A DNA stretch of 64,000 nt from Begonia masoniana (Eukaryota; Streptophyta; Magnoliopsida; Cucurbitales; Begoniaceae), in assembly GCA_022432975.1 (NCBI GenBank), contig CM039505.1, forward strand, positions 20,529,338-20,593,337. The letters are read 5' to 3'. The notes below the pieces were generated by a model. It worked only from the letters and a program-made list of their open reading frames with translations. It did not search any database and had not been told where the DNA came from. A program made the translations under genes and the position numbers. Of this stretch, positions 12,266-22,720 are shown in pieces; position 1 is the stretch's first letter; every line of letters starts with the position of its first letter.

Positions 12266-13210
12266 TTAATAACCCTCATTAATTCAACTAACTCTTACCA
12301 ACAACCATAAATACGCCCATTAGAGCTATAAATACGGTAAACCTATCAGTTTCAAACTCTATTTCACATTTTTAACAAAAACCCTAACCGTTTTAAACCC
12401 TAGACATTGAAATCTAAAGCTCCAAAACTATAGATTCATACCTAGAGTCAAGGAAGGAGAAGGAAACGGGAAGAGTTGAGTTGCCGGAGAAGGAGACTCG
12501 TTGCTGGAAGAGGAACGCACGAGGGAGGAAAGAAAATCGTCGTTGAGGGTGGAGAGAAAATGGAAATCGCATGAATGAGAGGCAAGAAATAAGGGATTTT
12601 GTGTTTTATTGAAAATTTGGCTTGCAAAATTACTTAATTTCCCCTCCTTTTGATTTCTATTTGTTTCATTAGTTATTTTGTTATTTAACTAACGATTCAA
12701 TTTCTCCAAATTTTCATATTTCACCATAAATTTCAATTTATTATTAAGGCTCCATTAAAACATTCCGTTTGCAAAACGGACTTAATTTGATATATTTACA
12801 AAAATGTCGTTTATATTAGAATAAATCAAATCCCGTAAAGCCGGGTGTTACAAAACTTGTTTTTGGAGTCAATGATACTCGGTTCGGTTTTTCTGTGTTC
12901 GATCGGCCATAAGTGTTTGGTTTTTAATTTTGATTGTTTTAATGGAAATTAGACATGGAGAGGTTTACGGATTGGGGTGGAACGTTGAAATCCGATGAAA
13001 AATGAGGGAATTATGGCCGATTGAAGTTGGATGATAGAAATTGTAGGAAAATCGGGTTTTGTGATTGTTTTGTTTAAATTGTGGTTAAATGTTTTGAATG
13101 GACTTAGTTTAGAATTTTTTAGATTATTGCTAAGTTATTCCTTTAACGTGCTAGGTTGACGAGCTAACTTTTAGTCTAGTCGAAGGGAACAAGCATGTGC
13201 GGGAGTCAAG

Positions 13211-13936
13211 GTAATTAGTGGAGTGTATGTGTTTTGCCTTCGGGCCTACACCATGGAACGGTAGAGATTGTTTGCTTGTTTGTTGTATTTTGTTTTATGT
13301 TGAGCACTGTGTATCATGCATCATTGTTTTCCAACTACAAAAATATGTGTTTTGAGCATTGTTTGTAAACGGTAAGAGTGGAATGTAAAAGATAAGAAAA
13401 TATAAAATGCAATGCGATCTTAGGATGGAGTCACCTCGTTGATATACGATGCATGAAATAGGGCAATTCGAGAGGGACTCTACAAAATATTGGAATAAAA
13501 TACGTAAAAGGGGAACACTTCAATGTTAACTAGAAGGTTCCGTGAACGCTTCAATGTTAAGGGCTAGTAAGAAAGCACTAGAAGGTTCAGCGATCGAGTA
13601 TAACGCTTCGATGTTAGTGGGAAAGCACTAGAAGGTTATGCGATCGTGTCTGGGTGAATAACGTGTATGGCCGTCCTGTGTATGAACACGATGTGTGCCT
13701 TAGATCTAGCTTTGCGGGGTCAATGCGTGACCATCTCGATAGGATAGGTATCCGCTTGACTTCCACATGAAAGTGAAAGAGTAATGAATAGAAAATGAAA
13801 CGAACACAACCGAGGGTTAGAAACCTCATGTGTTAGGGTTGTGTGTGAGTGTTGTGATGCATTGTGCATGGTTTTGAACTGCATTGTTCCCTGCTTGCTA
13901 AGCATCAGGCTTACGTTATGTGTTATGTGGTGTAGG
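13211..13936 (+). other. Conserved LTR module, GGTGTAGG variant, in E
   Basis: The donor-like word is AAG|GTAATT (13211). Arm CCTACACCAT (13245-13254) pairs with the GGTGTAGG of 13929-13936; TTTCAGGTGAG follows 20 bases later. Confidence 0.6.
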
Positions 13937-14475
13937 TGACGACGTCCTTTCAGGTGAGAGCTATGAGGAAAGTTAAGATTGGGACGCAGCCGGTGATGTA
14001 CGCAGTATTCAGGTGCAGGCAGTTGTCGGGGCGTCTCGGCCATGATCTTCGGGGAGTGTGAAGGATTGATATTTTATTGTAACTAAGTAGTTTAGTTGGA
14101 CTTTGTTTTGTATAAATGATAATAGTTTTAAAACTTTGGTAAATATTGTTTTAGGACTACTGTTTTGGGTGTGTTTTATGAACTAGTTGATTTTCAAGTT
14201 TTGGCTTTCAAAACTTTAGAAGTTATGCTGCTCGATTTTTCGTAAAGTAAACGACGTCAGTTTTTCAATTGTCTTCTCGTTTTCACTGTCAATTGGAGGC
14301 AGTTTTCCGTGATTTTTACGTGTCAATGAGTCGGGAGTGTCGGGAATGTTTGAGGGGTAATTTTGGGTAATTTGGAAGTGAGTAGCTAGAGGAAAATGGA
14401 AGAAAAGTGTTGGAGGTCGAAGGAGGCGCGCAGGGCGCAGCTGGGCGCGCGCTGCAGGCGCGCGCAGCGTATAGC

Positions 14476-14489
14476 GCCGATCGATCGGC
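14476..14489. repeat. GCCGATCGATCGGC palindrome in E LTR
   Basis: A 14-bp perfect palindrome next to a GC-rich stretch rich in GCGCGC words (14425-14470). It is the E-family counterpart of the D and H inverted-repeat arrays. Confidence 0.8.
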
Positions 14490-14789
14490 AGGAGCTACTG
14501 CTCCTCGATCGCGCACCCTGACCGGGCCAGACTGGTTTTTTTTTTAATTTTCGATTTTCCAATATATTTTAACCCGACCATTTTTGACACGTTTTGAACG
14601 TATTTTCGGCACGTTTTCGAGGGTTTGAAAAACCCAAAAATCGAGTCAAAATTTTATCGAAAATTATTTTAAACATCGTTTTAAACGTGAGATTAGTGAG
14701 CAAAATAGCATACCGAGCCGGAGTGGGTTCGGGGGGCGTTACAGGATCAATATAAACAAGACGAGCAAACAAATATACAAGAAAACACA

Positions 14790-15421
14790 CCACAGTAATA
14801 ACAATCACAATAACAATAACAATAACAATAACAAGAATAATAATAATAACAAAAATAATAACAACAATAACAATAACAATAATAATAACAATAAGAACAA
14901 TAACCATAATAAAAATAACAATAACAATAATAATAACAGTAATAACAATAATAACAATAACAGAAACAATAATAATAATAACAATAACAAGAATAATAAT
15001 AATAAGAAAAATAACAACAATAATAACAATAATAACAATAACAATAACCATAATAACAATAACAATAATAATAACAATAATAACAATAACAATAATAACA
15101 ATAACAATAACAATAATAACAATAACAATAACAATAATAATATAACAATAACAAGAATAATAATAATAACAACAATAATAACAATAACCATAAAAACAAT
15201 AACAATAATACTAACAATAATAACAATAACAATAATAACAATAACAATAATAACAATAACAATAATAATAATAACAATAACAATAATAATAATAATAATA
15301 ATAACAATCATAATAAAAATAACAATAACAATAATAATAACAATAACAATAATAAAAATCATAATACCAACAATAATAACAATAACAATAATAATGACAA
15401 TAATAACAATAATAATAATAT
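14790..15421. repeat. Degenerate AAT/AAC microsatellite, 0.63 kb
   Basis: Imperfect AAC/AAT/AAG trinucleotides that directly precede the first DRB-like repeat unit. The right end (ATATTCTAACCTCGGCCTCT) is the same text that borders the short microsatellites of the other units, so this tract belongs to the repeat unit. The 41 bases left of it (14749-14789) show nothing recognisable. Confidence 0.95.
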
Positions 15422-15612
15422 TCTAACCTCGGCCTCTTCTGCAAAAATTCTCTAGTTAGAATTTTTTTTCTAACCTAACTCTTGTAACAGATTTTTGTAG
15501 CAACTGTAATCATCTTGAATGAGCTAAAAAAAGAAAAACACAAACACAAACACAAAGTATGAGAGTAATAGAAAGAAAGCACCCTGCATTTTGTCTAGTA
15601 AAAGAGATTAAC

Positions 15613-15848
15613 CTCTTGAACTCCAAATTGTGATAGCGATGCCAAAACTATTCTGGCCACTTCATTTTCAGCATCTTTTTTTGTGGAGAAAGAATAATCA
15701 CTCATGTAAGTCTTTCCGTCAATTGTCACATCACACTTGAAGCAGCTAGCATGAGAAGGCCCCTAACCCTCACACGAGTATAAGGGGAATTTCAAAATTT
15801 TCTTTTGAGCATAGTGTTGTAGTTGATGCTTGTACATACCTTTTGGTT
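15613..15848 (-). pseudogene. DRB-like dsRBM exon, copy 1 (long)
   Basis: Plant double-stranded-RNA-binding proteins of the DRB/HYL1 family bind small-RNA precursors through dsRBM domains. On the minus strand a pyrimidine-rich intron ends in TTGATAG at 15849, followed by PKG, MYKHQLQHYAQKK, KFPLYSCEG, then FKCDVTIDGKTYMSD, KKDAENEVARI and SLSQF. This is the alpha-beta-beta-beta-alpha pattern of one dsRBM. A GAG|GTTAAT donor-like junction ends the exon at 15613. There is an in-frame TAG at 15765-15763 where copies 3 and 4 have a Glu codon. Only one dsRBM is present, so this is a gene fragment. Assignment to the family is confident; the subfamily (DRB4-like or HYL1-like) is not. Confidence 0.7.
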
Positions 15849-16353
15849 CTATCAATAAAAGAAATATAAATTGTAAAAATAAAGCAAAATAAAGATAAAA
15901 TGGACAGAGAACTAATGAGTAAGTCAATGACTCCCTATTCCATGACAAACTAAGAACAACTCCAAGAGACAATAAATTTGCAAAAACAATACAGCATCGA
16001 TATTATAAAATACTACGTAAAATTTATTGTTATTTTATGTGCATAAGAAAACTTATGCAACTTTCCTTAAAACTAAAACCATAGTTGCATATAAGTGTAT
16101 TTAGCAACAGATTTGTGACTGTCTAAAATCAATTTACCTTTTATAAATTATTATTATTGTTATTATTGTCATTGTTATTGTTATTATTATTGTGGGTGTT
16201 ATTTTATTCTTAGCTAACTCTTGTAACAAATTTTTGTAGCAACTGTAATCATCTTGAATGAGCTAAAAAATGAAAAAAAAAACAAACACAAAGACAAAGT
16301 ATGAGAGTAATAGAAAGAAAGCACCCTGTTTTTGTCTAGTAACAGAGATTAAC

Positions 16354-16535
16354 CTCTTGAGCTCCAAATTGTGATAGCGATGCCAAAGCTATTCTGGCCA
16401 CTTCATTTTCCACATTTTTTTCATGGAGAAAGAATCATCACTCATGTACGTCTTTCCCACAATTGTCACATCACACTTGAAGCGGCTAGCATGAGAAGGC
16501 CCCTCACGTTCCCACGAATACACGGGGAATTTCAA
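16354..16535 (-). pseudogene. DRB-like dsRBM exon, copy 2 (short, frameshifted)
   Basis: The exon begins abruptly at the Lys-Phe-Pro codons, where an AAC microsatellite (16536-16583) replaces the N-terminal part and the upstream intron. The visible text is KFPVYSWEREGPSHASRFK and then GKTYMSDDSFSMKK. After that a one-base deletion relative to copy 5 shifts the frame and ends it within a few codons. The exon-end junction is at 16354. Confidence 0.65.
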
Positions 16536-16891
16536 TAATAACAATAACAATAACAATAACAATAATAACAATAATAATAATATTCTGACCTCGGCCTCTT
16601 CCCCTAAGGGGGCGCTCATTCTGCAAAAATTCTCTAGTTAGAATTTTTTTTCTAACCTAACTCTTGTAACAGATTTTTGTAGCAACTGTAATCATCTTGA
16701 ATGAGCTAAAAAATGAAAAAAACAAACACAAAGACAAAGTATGAGAGTAATAGAAAGAAAGAACCCTTTTTTTTGTCTAGTAATAGAGATTAACCTCTTG
16801 AGCTCTAAATTGTGATAGCCATGTCAAAGCTATTCTAGTCACTTCATTTTCCGCATCTTTTTTCTTGGAGAAAGAATCATCACTCATGTAT

Positions 16892-17714
16892 TGTGATGAC
16901 CCGAATGTGCACGTATGGTACGATGGCTGCACGAACCGGAACCCGGATGGCGGTACGTCCGCGCGGGCGAGCTGGAAGGTGACAGGTCGGAAAGAGGGGG
17001 TCGTCACAATCCCACATCGCTTGGGGAAGTATGTGGAAATGAAACATATGTAAAGAGACCCTCCCAACATAGCAAGACGCGTTTTGGAGCACGATTGGCG
17101 ACGGATCCCATGAGAACTCTGAAGTTAAAAGTGCTTCGGCGAGAGCAATTCCAGGTTGGGTGACCTTCCGGGAACTTCTCGCCAAACAAAGCCGTGAGGG
17201 GAGGATATTGGGCTACGGCCTAATCCCCAGAGCGGACAATATCTTGCTGGGAAATGGGGTCGTTACAAATGGTATCAGAGCCTGTACCCAACCGGAAATG
17301 TGGCCAACGAGGACGTTGGGCCCCCGAGGGGGGGTGATTGTGATGACCCGAATGTGCACGTATGGTACGATGGCTGCACGAACCGGAACCCGGATGGCGG
17401 TACGTCCGCGCGGGCGAGCCGGAAGGTGACAGGTCGTAAAGAGGGGGTCGTCACAATCCCACATCGCTTGGGGAAGTATGTGGAAATGAAACATATGTAA
17501 AGAGACCCTCCCAACATAGCAAGACGCGTTTTGGAGCACGATTGGCGACGGATCCCATAAGAACTCTGAAGTTAAAAGTGCTTCGGCGAGAGCAATTCCA
17601 GGTTGGGTGACCTTCCGGGAAGTTCTCGCCAAACAAAGCCGTGAGGGGAGAATATTGGGCTACGGCCCAATCCCCAGAGCGGACAATATCTTGCTGAGAA
17701 ATGGGGTCGTTACA
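16892..17714 (+). mobile_element. Cassandra TRIM, complete
   Basis: Two 376-bp LTRs (16892-17267 and 17339-17714; TGTGATGACCC...GGGGTCGTTACA) flank a 71-bp interior, with target duplication TGTAT at 16887-16891 and 17715-17719. The interior has primer site TGGTATCAGAGCC (17270-17282) and a purine tract GAGGGGGGG (17326-17334). The LTRs carry 5S rRNA-like sequence, the hallmark of Cassandra. It has no coding capacity and must use proteins of other elements. The LTRs differ at very few positions, which suggests a recent insertion. Confidence 0.95.
17103..17184 (+). other. 5S rRNA-like segment in Cassandra left LTR
   Basis: From GGATCCCATGAGAACT onward it follows plant 5S rRNA, including a box A-like AGTTAAAAGTGC, the intermediate element region (GGCGAGAG) and a box C-like AGGTTGGGTGACC. 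The repeat in the right LTR lies at about 17550-17631. These are the internal pol III promoter parts; whether they work here is unknown. It is not a 5S gene. Confidence 0.9.
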
Positions 17715-18349
17715 TGTATGTCTTTCCGTCAATTGTCACATCACACTTAAAGCGGCTAGCATGAGAAGGCCCCTCACGCTCACACGAGTAGACGGGGAAT
17801 TTCAAATTTTTCTTTTGAGCATAATGTTGTAGTTGATGCTTGTACATACCTTTTGGTTCTATCAATAAAAGAAATATAAATTGTAAAAATAAAACAAAAT
17901 AAAGATAAAATGAAAAGAGAACTAATGAGTAAGACAATGACTCCCTATTCCATGACAAACAAAGAACAACTCCAAGAGATAATAAATTTGCAAAAACATT
18001 ACAACATTGATATTATAAAATACTATGTCAACTTTATTGCTATTTTTTGTGCATAAGAAAACTTATGCAACTTTCCTTAAAACTAAAACCACAGTTGCAT
18101 ATAAGCATATTTAGCAACAGATTTGTGACTGTCTAAAATCAATTTACCGTTTATAAATTTTTGTTATTATTATTATTGTTATTATTATTATTGTTATTAT
18201 TTTTTTCTGAGCTAACTCTTGTAACAGATTTTTGTAGCAACTGTAATCATCTTGAATGAGCTAAAAAATGAAAAAAACAAACACAAAGACAAAGTATGAG
18301 AGTAAGAGAAAGAAAGAACCCTTTTTTTTGTCTAGTAATAGAGATTAAC

Positions 18350-18585
18350 CTCTTGAGCTCTAAATTGTGATAGCCATGTCAAAGCTATTCTAGTCACTTC
18401 ATTTTCCGCATCTTTTTTCTTGGAGAAAGAATCATCACTCATGTATGTCTTTCCGTCAATTGTCACATCACACTTGAAGCGGCTAGCATGAGAAGGCCCC
18501 TCACGCTCACACGAGTAGACGGGGAATTTCAAATTTTTCTTTTGAGCATAATGTTGTAGTTGATGCTTGTACATACCTTTTGGTT
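18350..18585 (-). pseudogene. DRB-like dsRBM exon, copy 4 (long, open)
   Basis: The best-preserved copy. An intron-like stretch ends at 18586, followed by PKG and an open dsRBM (MYKHQLQHYAQKKNLKFPV, EREGPSHASRFKCDVTIDGK, YMSDDSFSKKKDAENE, LTWLSQFRAQE) with a GAG|GTTAAT junction at 18350. The intron retains a pyrimidine-rich end. No second dsRBM, start-codon exon or C-terminal region is found nearby, so a full protein is unlikely. Confidence 0.7.
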
Positions 18586-19078
18586 CTATCAATAAAAGAA
18601 ATATAAATTGTAAAAATAAAACAAAATAAAGATAAAATGAAAAGAGAACTAATGAGTAAGACAATGACTCCCTATTCCATGACAAACAAAGAACAACTCC
18701 AAGAGATAATAAATTTGCAAAAACATTACAACATTGATATTATAAAATACTATGTCAACTTTATTGCTATTTTTTGTGCATAAGAAAACTTATGCAACTT
18801 TCCTTAAAACTAAAACCACAGTTGCATATAAGCATATTTAGCAACAGATTTGTGACTGTCTAAAATCAATTTACCGTCTATAAATTTTTGTTATTATTAT
18901 TATTGTTATTATTATTATTGTTATTATTTTTTTCTGAGCTAACTCTTGTAACAGATTTTTGTAGCAACTGTAATCATCTTGAATGAGCTAAAAAATGAAA
19001 AAAAAACAAAAACAAAGACAAAGTATGAGAGTAATAGAAAGAAAGCAACCTGCTTTTTGTCTAGTAACAGAGATTAAG

Positions 19079-19261
19079 CTCTTGAGCTCCAAATTGTGAT
19101 AGCGATGCCAAAGCTATTCTGGCCACTTCATTTTCCACATCTTTTTTCATGGAGAAAGAATCATCACTCATGTACGTTTTTCCCTCAATTGTCACATCAC
19201 ACTTGTAGTAGCTAGCATGAGAAGGCCCCCCACTCTCCCACAAGTACACGGGGAATTTCAA
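19079..19261 (-). pseudogene. DRB-like dsRBM exon, copy 5 (short)
   Basis: Truncated at the same Lys-Phe-Pro point as copy 2, with an (AAC)n tract from 19262 to about 19330. It stays open as KFPVYLWESGGPSHASYYK, DVTIEGKTYMSDDSFSMKKD, ENEVARIALASLSQF. The donor-like GT at the exon end is changed (GAGCTTAAT), unlike copies 1 to 4. Confidence 0.65.
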
Positions 19262-20323
19262 TTATAACAATAACAATAACAATAACAATAACAATAACAA
19301 TAACAATAACAATAACAATAATAATAATATTCCGACCTCGGCCTCTTCCCCTAAAGGGGGGCGTTCATTCTGCAAAAACTCTTTAGTTAGAATTTTTTTT
19401 CTGAGCTAACTCTTGTAACAGATTTTTGTAGCAACTGTAATCATCTTGAATGAGTTAAAAAATTAAAAAAACAAAGACAAAGACAAAGTATGAGAGTAAT
19501 AGAAAGAAAGCACCCTGCTTTTTGTCTAATAACAGAGATTAAGCTCTTGAGCTCCAAATTGTGATAGTGATGCCAAAGCTATTCTTGCCACTTCATTTTC
19601 CACATCTGTTTTCATGGAGAAAGAATCTGTAACACTCGAGTTAACGGCCAGGTGATTTTCCTAACTGTATTAACGGTCATGAATATTTAATCTTTACAGT
19701 TTAGGACTTATACCAAGAATAATTAATTTCATGTGGATTTAAACTAGGTTGAGTGGCAAAGTTGTAATAATGGAGGGAGATGACCACTATATAAAGAAAA
19801 AGAAAATGTTTTAAACCTCACTTGAACCACTGTAGCCGACACCTTCCTTTTCGGCGATTTCTCCTCTCCCAAGCTCTTGCTCTCTGCTTCCGGCATACTC
19901 TCTTCGACGATCGGTTTCTCTGCCACTACTCGACTCTTCTGTGCCCGAGGTATGCATTAGTCAATGTAGCTATCTATTAGCTTGTTAGCCCTGTTTTCTA
20001 CTCGGTATTGGAGTTTTGGATTTTCCAATGGCCGACTAATAATAAGAACATTTGGAATCTGAGAGTGGGAATGCTTTTATCAAATTGATTCTGGACATTT
20101 AGAACAACCACCTCTGAGTTATCGATAATCGAATCAGTCTGTTTTGGTTTTGGATTTCAAACTGCACAAAGTATTAGACTAAGGATTCGGGAATAACTTT
20201 AGCTACTAAATCTTAGGATAACTTGAGATTAGAACTATTAGGATTTTGTTTTAACTACTGCAATGTAAATGTTCTAGGTGAAGAAGTTTGAAGAGAAAGG
20301 AGCTCAAGTGCTAAGGAGACCAG

Positions 20324-21062
20324 GTAAGTGAATGTATTAAGATTTCCAGCTAATAGAGCCCTACATCGTGGGAGTACTAGGTTGAGATGTCTAATGTTTA
20401 CCTTATGATAATGAGCTTGTCTGCACTTGAAGGATTTATGTATGTTGCGAGTTATACTAATTGATGACCTGCTAGTTAATGTTAAGTTGTCTGCTCTGGT
20501 ATGATCCTTGTCATAGTTTGATGAGTTAAAAGTTCTCATGTTCATGCATCATGAATGTTTCTCAAGCATAAGAAAATGTTTTAACACATGTTTTCCATGA
20601 ACAAGATATGTATGTATATATGTATATATATAAGATTTATGCAACGTGGAATAAGTGAGGGTTGGGGGCGGTTCGGCGCATGTCACAGTCCAAAGAAGGA
20701 CATATGAATACGACCCGCAGTAGGGAACAAGATCAAACTCACTGTCGAACCCCCTTTACCGGCACAAATCCTCTCTTGATCCACACAACCTAAACAAAGA
20801 ATATGATCAAAGACTATGAATGATGAATATGAGCAATGACTATGAATGATGAATATGATCAATGACTATGAATGATGAATATGATCAATGACTATGAATG
20901 ATGAATATGATCCATGACTATGAATGATGATTATGAGCAAAGACATGAACAAGAAAAGATTTATGAGCATGTGATTTTCCCAAATTACGCATTCATGCAT
21001 CCACGTTAGTGTTGCATTCCTTACTAAGCATTAGGCTTATAGTTTAAACTTTATGATGTAGG
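20324..21062 (+). other. Conserved LTR module (paired arms, donor-like site)
   Basis: CAG|GTAAGT at 20324, arm CCTACATC near 20362, partner GATGTAGG at 21055-21062 followed by TGACGAGTTTTCAGGTGAGG. TTACTAAG, branch-point-like, lies about 40 bases before the second arm. Confidence 0.65.
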
Positions 21063-21479
21063 TGACGAGTTTTCAGGTGAGGAACTCAAGGTTAATGAGG
21101 ATGTCTAAGCTTGGTTGCTGGAGGATGCTCAGTGTGACAGTGCAAGGCTGGATAGGCGATCAAGTTCCCTGATTATGCTCATAGTAAGTTAGAAATGTTT
21201 ATGATGAACAGATGACTAAGTTTAACAGTATTTCTTATAACAATGAGTTTGGGATTTGAAGGGTGTCTTTAGAGTCTGAATACGATTTTAAGGATTAATG
21301 AATGGTTTGTTTTGTTTGAGTCTTCCGCTATGCGTATTTTAGATGAATTTATGAGCTTTATTCATTGAGGTTTGTAGCTACTAAGTTAAGAATCGGGTGA
21401 GTCGTGATATGTTCTATCGGATGAAGATGTTTGATGATTATAGTGTTTTACTGCCGTATGATAGAAGCTGGGTGAAGCA

Positions 21480-22140
21480 ATCATCCGGCTGACGTCATCG
21501 GCGGATGTCAATAGATGAGAGTTAAACGATTGAGTCTTCCGGGTGACGTCACCGGAAGATGTAGTATGACGTCACCGGAAGATGTAGTTTGTTTCCTCGC
21601 TCGATGATGTAAATGTTAACTTGTCGTTTAGTGTTCGGTGGATGCAGTGTAATAAGCCATCAGATGATGAAAACGCTATTTTGTCATCTAGCGATCGGCA
21701 GATGTAGAGTGTTTAAGCCATCAGATGATGAGAGTGTTATTTTGTCGTCTAGCGATCGACAGATGTAGTGCCTAAGCCATCGGATGATGAAAGTGTTATT
21801 TTGTCGTCTAGTGATCGGCAGATGTAGTGTAATAAGCCACCCGATGATGTAAATGTTAATTTGTCGTTTAGTGACCGGATGATGTGAGTATTCTCTTATT
21901 GTTTAATGTCCAGGTGATGTTTTTAAGTCGGTCACGTGAAGCACACATGACCATCGGTCGATGTAGGGTAAATATGAACATCTAGTGGAGAATGTTCTGG
22001 ATCGGGCGATGTCTTTAATTAGGCACGTGCAATGCCCGTGACCACCGGTGGATGTCTATTGCTGGTTGGGATCAGATGTGTCGCGTGGCGGACACGTGAT
22101 CATCGGTCGATGTGAGTCTATAACCCTATCGGTAGATGCA
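21480..22140. repeat. TGACGTCA / GATGATG motif array in A LTR
   Basis: Alternating words such as GCTGACGTCATCGG (near 21487), GTGACGTCACCGG (twice near 21545-21575), ATCGGCAGATGTAG and TTTTGTCGTCTAG, plus CACGTG words near 21930 and 22025. Spacing is irregular. Confidence 0.75.
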
Positions 22141-22621
22141 GATCAAGAGATGTTTAAAAAAAAAAAAAGAGAAAACAAGGAGGGAATAATATTAACACTA
22201 ACAATGAGCAAGGTGTAAGGAAGTAAGAATCAAATGATTAAGAGATTGAGTAATGAATTGTGTGGCGATTCCGTTGGGGTCGTTACAGAATCAACACTCA
22301 TGTAGGTCTTTCCCTCAATTATCACATCACACTTGAAGCGGCTAGCATGAGAAGGCCCCTCACGCTCACACAAGTACACGGGGAATTTCAATAATAACAA
22401 TAACAATAACAATAACAATAATAACAATAAAAATAATATTCTGACCTCGGCCTCTTCCCATAAAGGGGGTGTTCATTTTGTAAAAATTCTCTTGTTAGAA
22501 TTTTTTTTTCTAAGCTAACTCTTGTAACAGATTTTTGTAGCAATTGTAATCATCTTGGATTAGCTAAAAATGAAAAAAAAAAACAAACACAAAGACAAAG
22601 TATGAGAGTAATAGAAAGAAA

Positions 22622-22720
22622 TGTAACACCCGGTTCCATTAAATCAAATTATTTTATCAAATTTTGATATACATTTTTAGCGATGAAATTGAGAGAAAAA
22701 GGTGATTAGGTTAATAAGTG
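22622..22720 (+). mobile_element. Start of element F 5' LTR (family C)
   Basis: The first 99 bp of a C LTR, TGTAACACCCGGTTCC..., interrupted by another C LTR at 22721. The same LTR resumes at 36085 (CAGTGTTTAGGCAGGGG) and ends at 38568. Without the nested insertions its length is about 2.2 kb, equal to the inner C LTR. Confidence 0.75.

Larger units (their letters stand above)
9632..12852 (-). mobile_element. Family D solo LTR nested in E
   Basis: The left end reads TATAACGACCC (first G mutated to A) and the right end CCGGGTGTTACA. The flanks are AAACC (9627-9631) and AAACT (12853-12857), a target duplication with one transition. The family is that of D2 (51546-54116): GATCGATCGGC palindromes, CTCTCTGGA hairpins, ATGGTGTAGGCC and a CGAGC...GCTCG hairpin occur in the same order. 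The 3.2-kb length includes a 1-kb microsatellite. Confidence 0.85.
6147..14743 (+). mobile_element. Family E solo LTR with two nested LTRs
   Basis: The start is TGTAACACCTGAGAAT and the end GGGGGGCGTTACA. The flanks GGATC (6142-6146 and 14744-14748) are a perfect 5-bp target duplication. Removing the two nested LTRs with their duplications leaves about 2.89 kb in pieces 6147-6760, 9243-9631 and 12858-14743. The terminal 250 bp match, in reverse, the LTR fragment that starts at 54498. No internal coding region lies between the ends, so it is a solo LTR. Confidence 0.88.
16795..17858 (-). pseudogene. DRB-like dsRBM exon, copy 3 (long, split by Cassandra)
   Basis: The two parts, 17858-17715 and 16886-16795, are separated by a complete Cassandra element that entered at the Tyr-Met codons of the GKTYM motif. 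Apart from the insertion the copy reads open across the domain (MYKHQLQHYAQKKN, EREGPSHASRFKCDVTI, KKKDAENEVTRIALTWLSQF) and is almost identical to copy 4. The duplication that made copies 3 and 4 therefore most likely preceded the insertion. All neighbouring copies have the same orientation. Confidence 0.7.
19628..22287 (+). mobile_element. Family A solo LTR in DRB repeat copy 6
   Basis: The ends are TGTAACACTCGAG and TTGGGGTCGTTACA, flanked by GAATC (19623-19627, 22288-22292). Length is 2660 bp. It has the A-family order with a long motif array at about 21480-22140 and AT-rich tandem repeats (ATGACTATGAATGATGAATA) at 20810-20945. Confidence 0.92.
19544..22391 (-). pseudogene. DRB-like dsRBM exon, copy 6 (short, split by solo LTR)
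   Basis: The parts 22391-22293 and 19627-19544 are separated by a family A solo LTR with target duplication GAATC. The left end is the same Lys-Phe-Pro truncation followed by a microsatellite (22392-22440). The exon-end junction is the GAGCTTAAT type, so copies 5 and 6 are sisters. The unit tail (TTGTAACAGATTTTTGTAGC and so on) runs on to about 22621. Confidence 0.6.

Noticed and set aside
11227..12282. Ile/Thr, poly-Leu and Tyr/Cys ORFs of over 330 codons
   Set aside because: They are translations of the AAT/AAC microsatellite in different frames.
14569..15444. Ile/Val and Leu-rich minus-strand ORFs
   Set aside because: The same microsatellite artefact at 14790-15421.
17103..17631. Possible 5S rRNA genes
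   Set aside because: Only the promoter-containing part is 5S-like, it is diverged, and it sits in both LTRs of a bounded element with target duplication. It is Cassandra.
16865..17732. ORFs of 80-140 codons on both strands across Cassandra
   Set aside because: Cassandra is known to be non-coding; the frames repeat in both LTRs and show no domain.
18332..18685. DRB copy 4 as a functional small gene
   Set aside because: The upstream part of the open frame (SLVLFSFYLYFVLFLQF) is a translated intron end; there is only one dsRBM, no proper start exon, and the unit is tandemly repeated with broken sisters.
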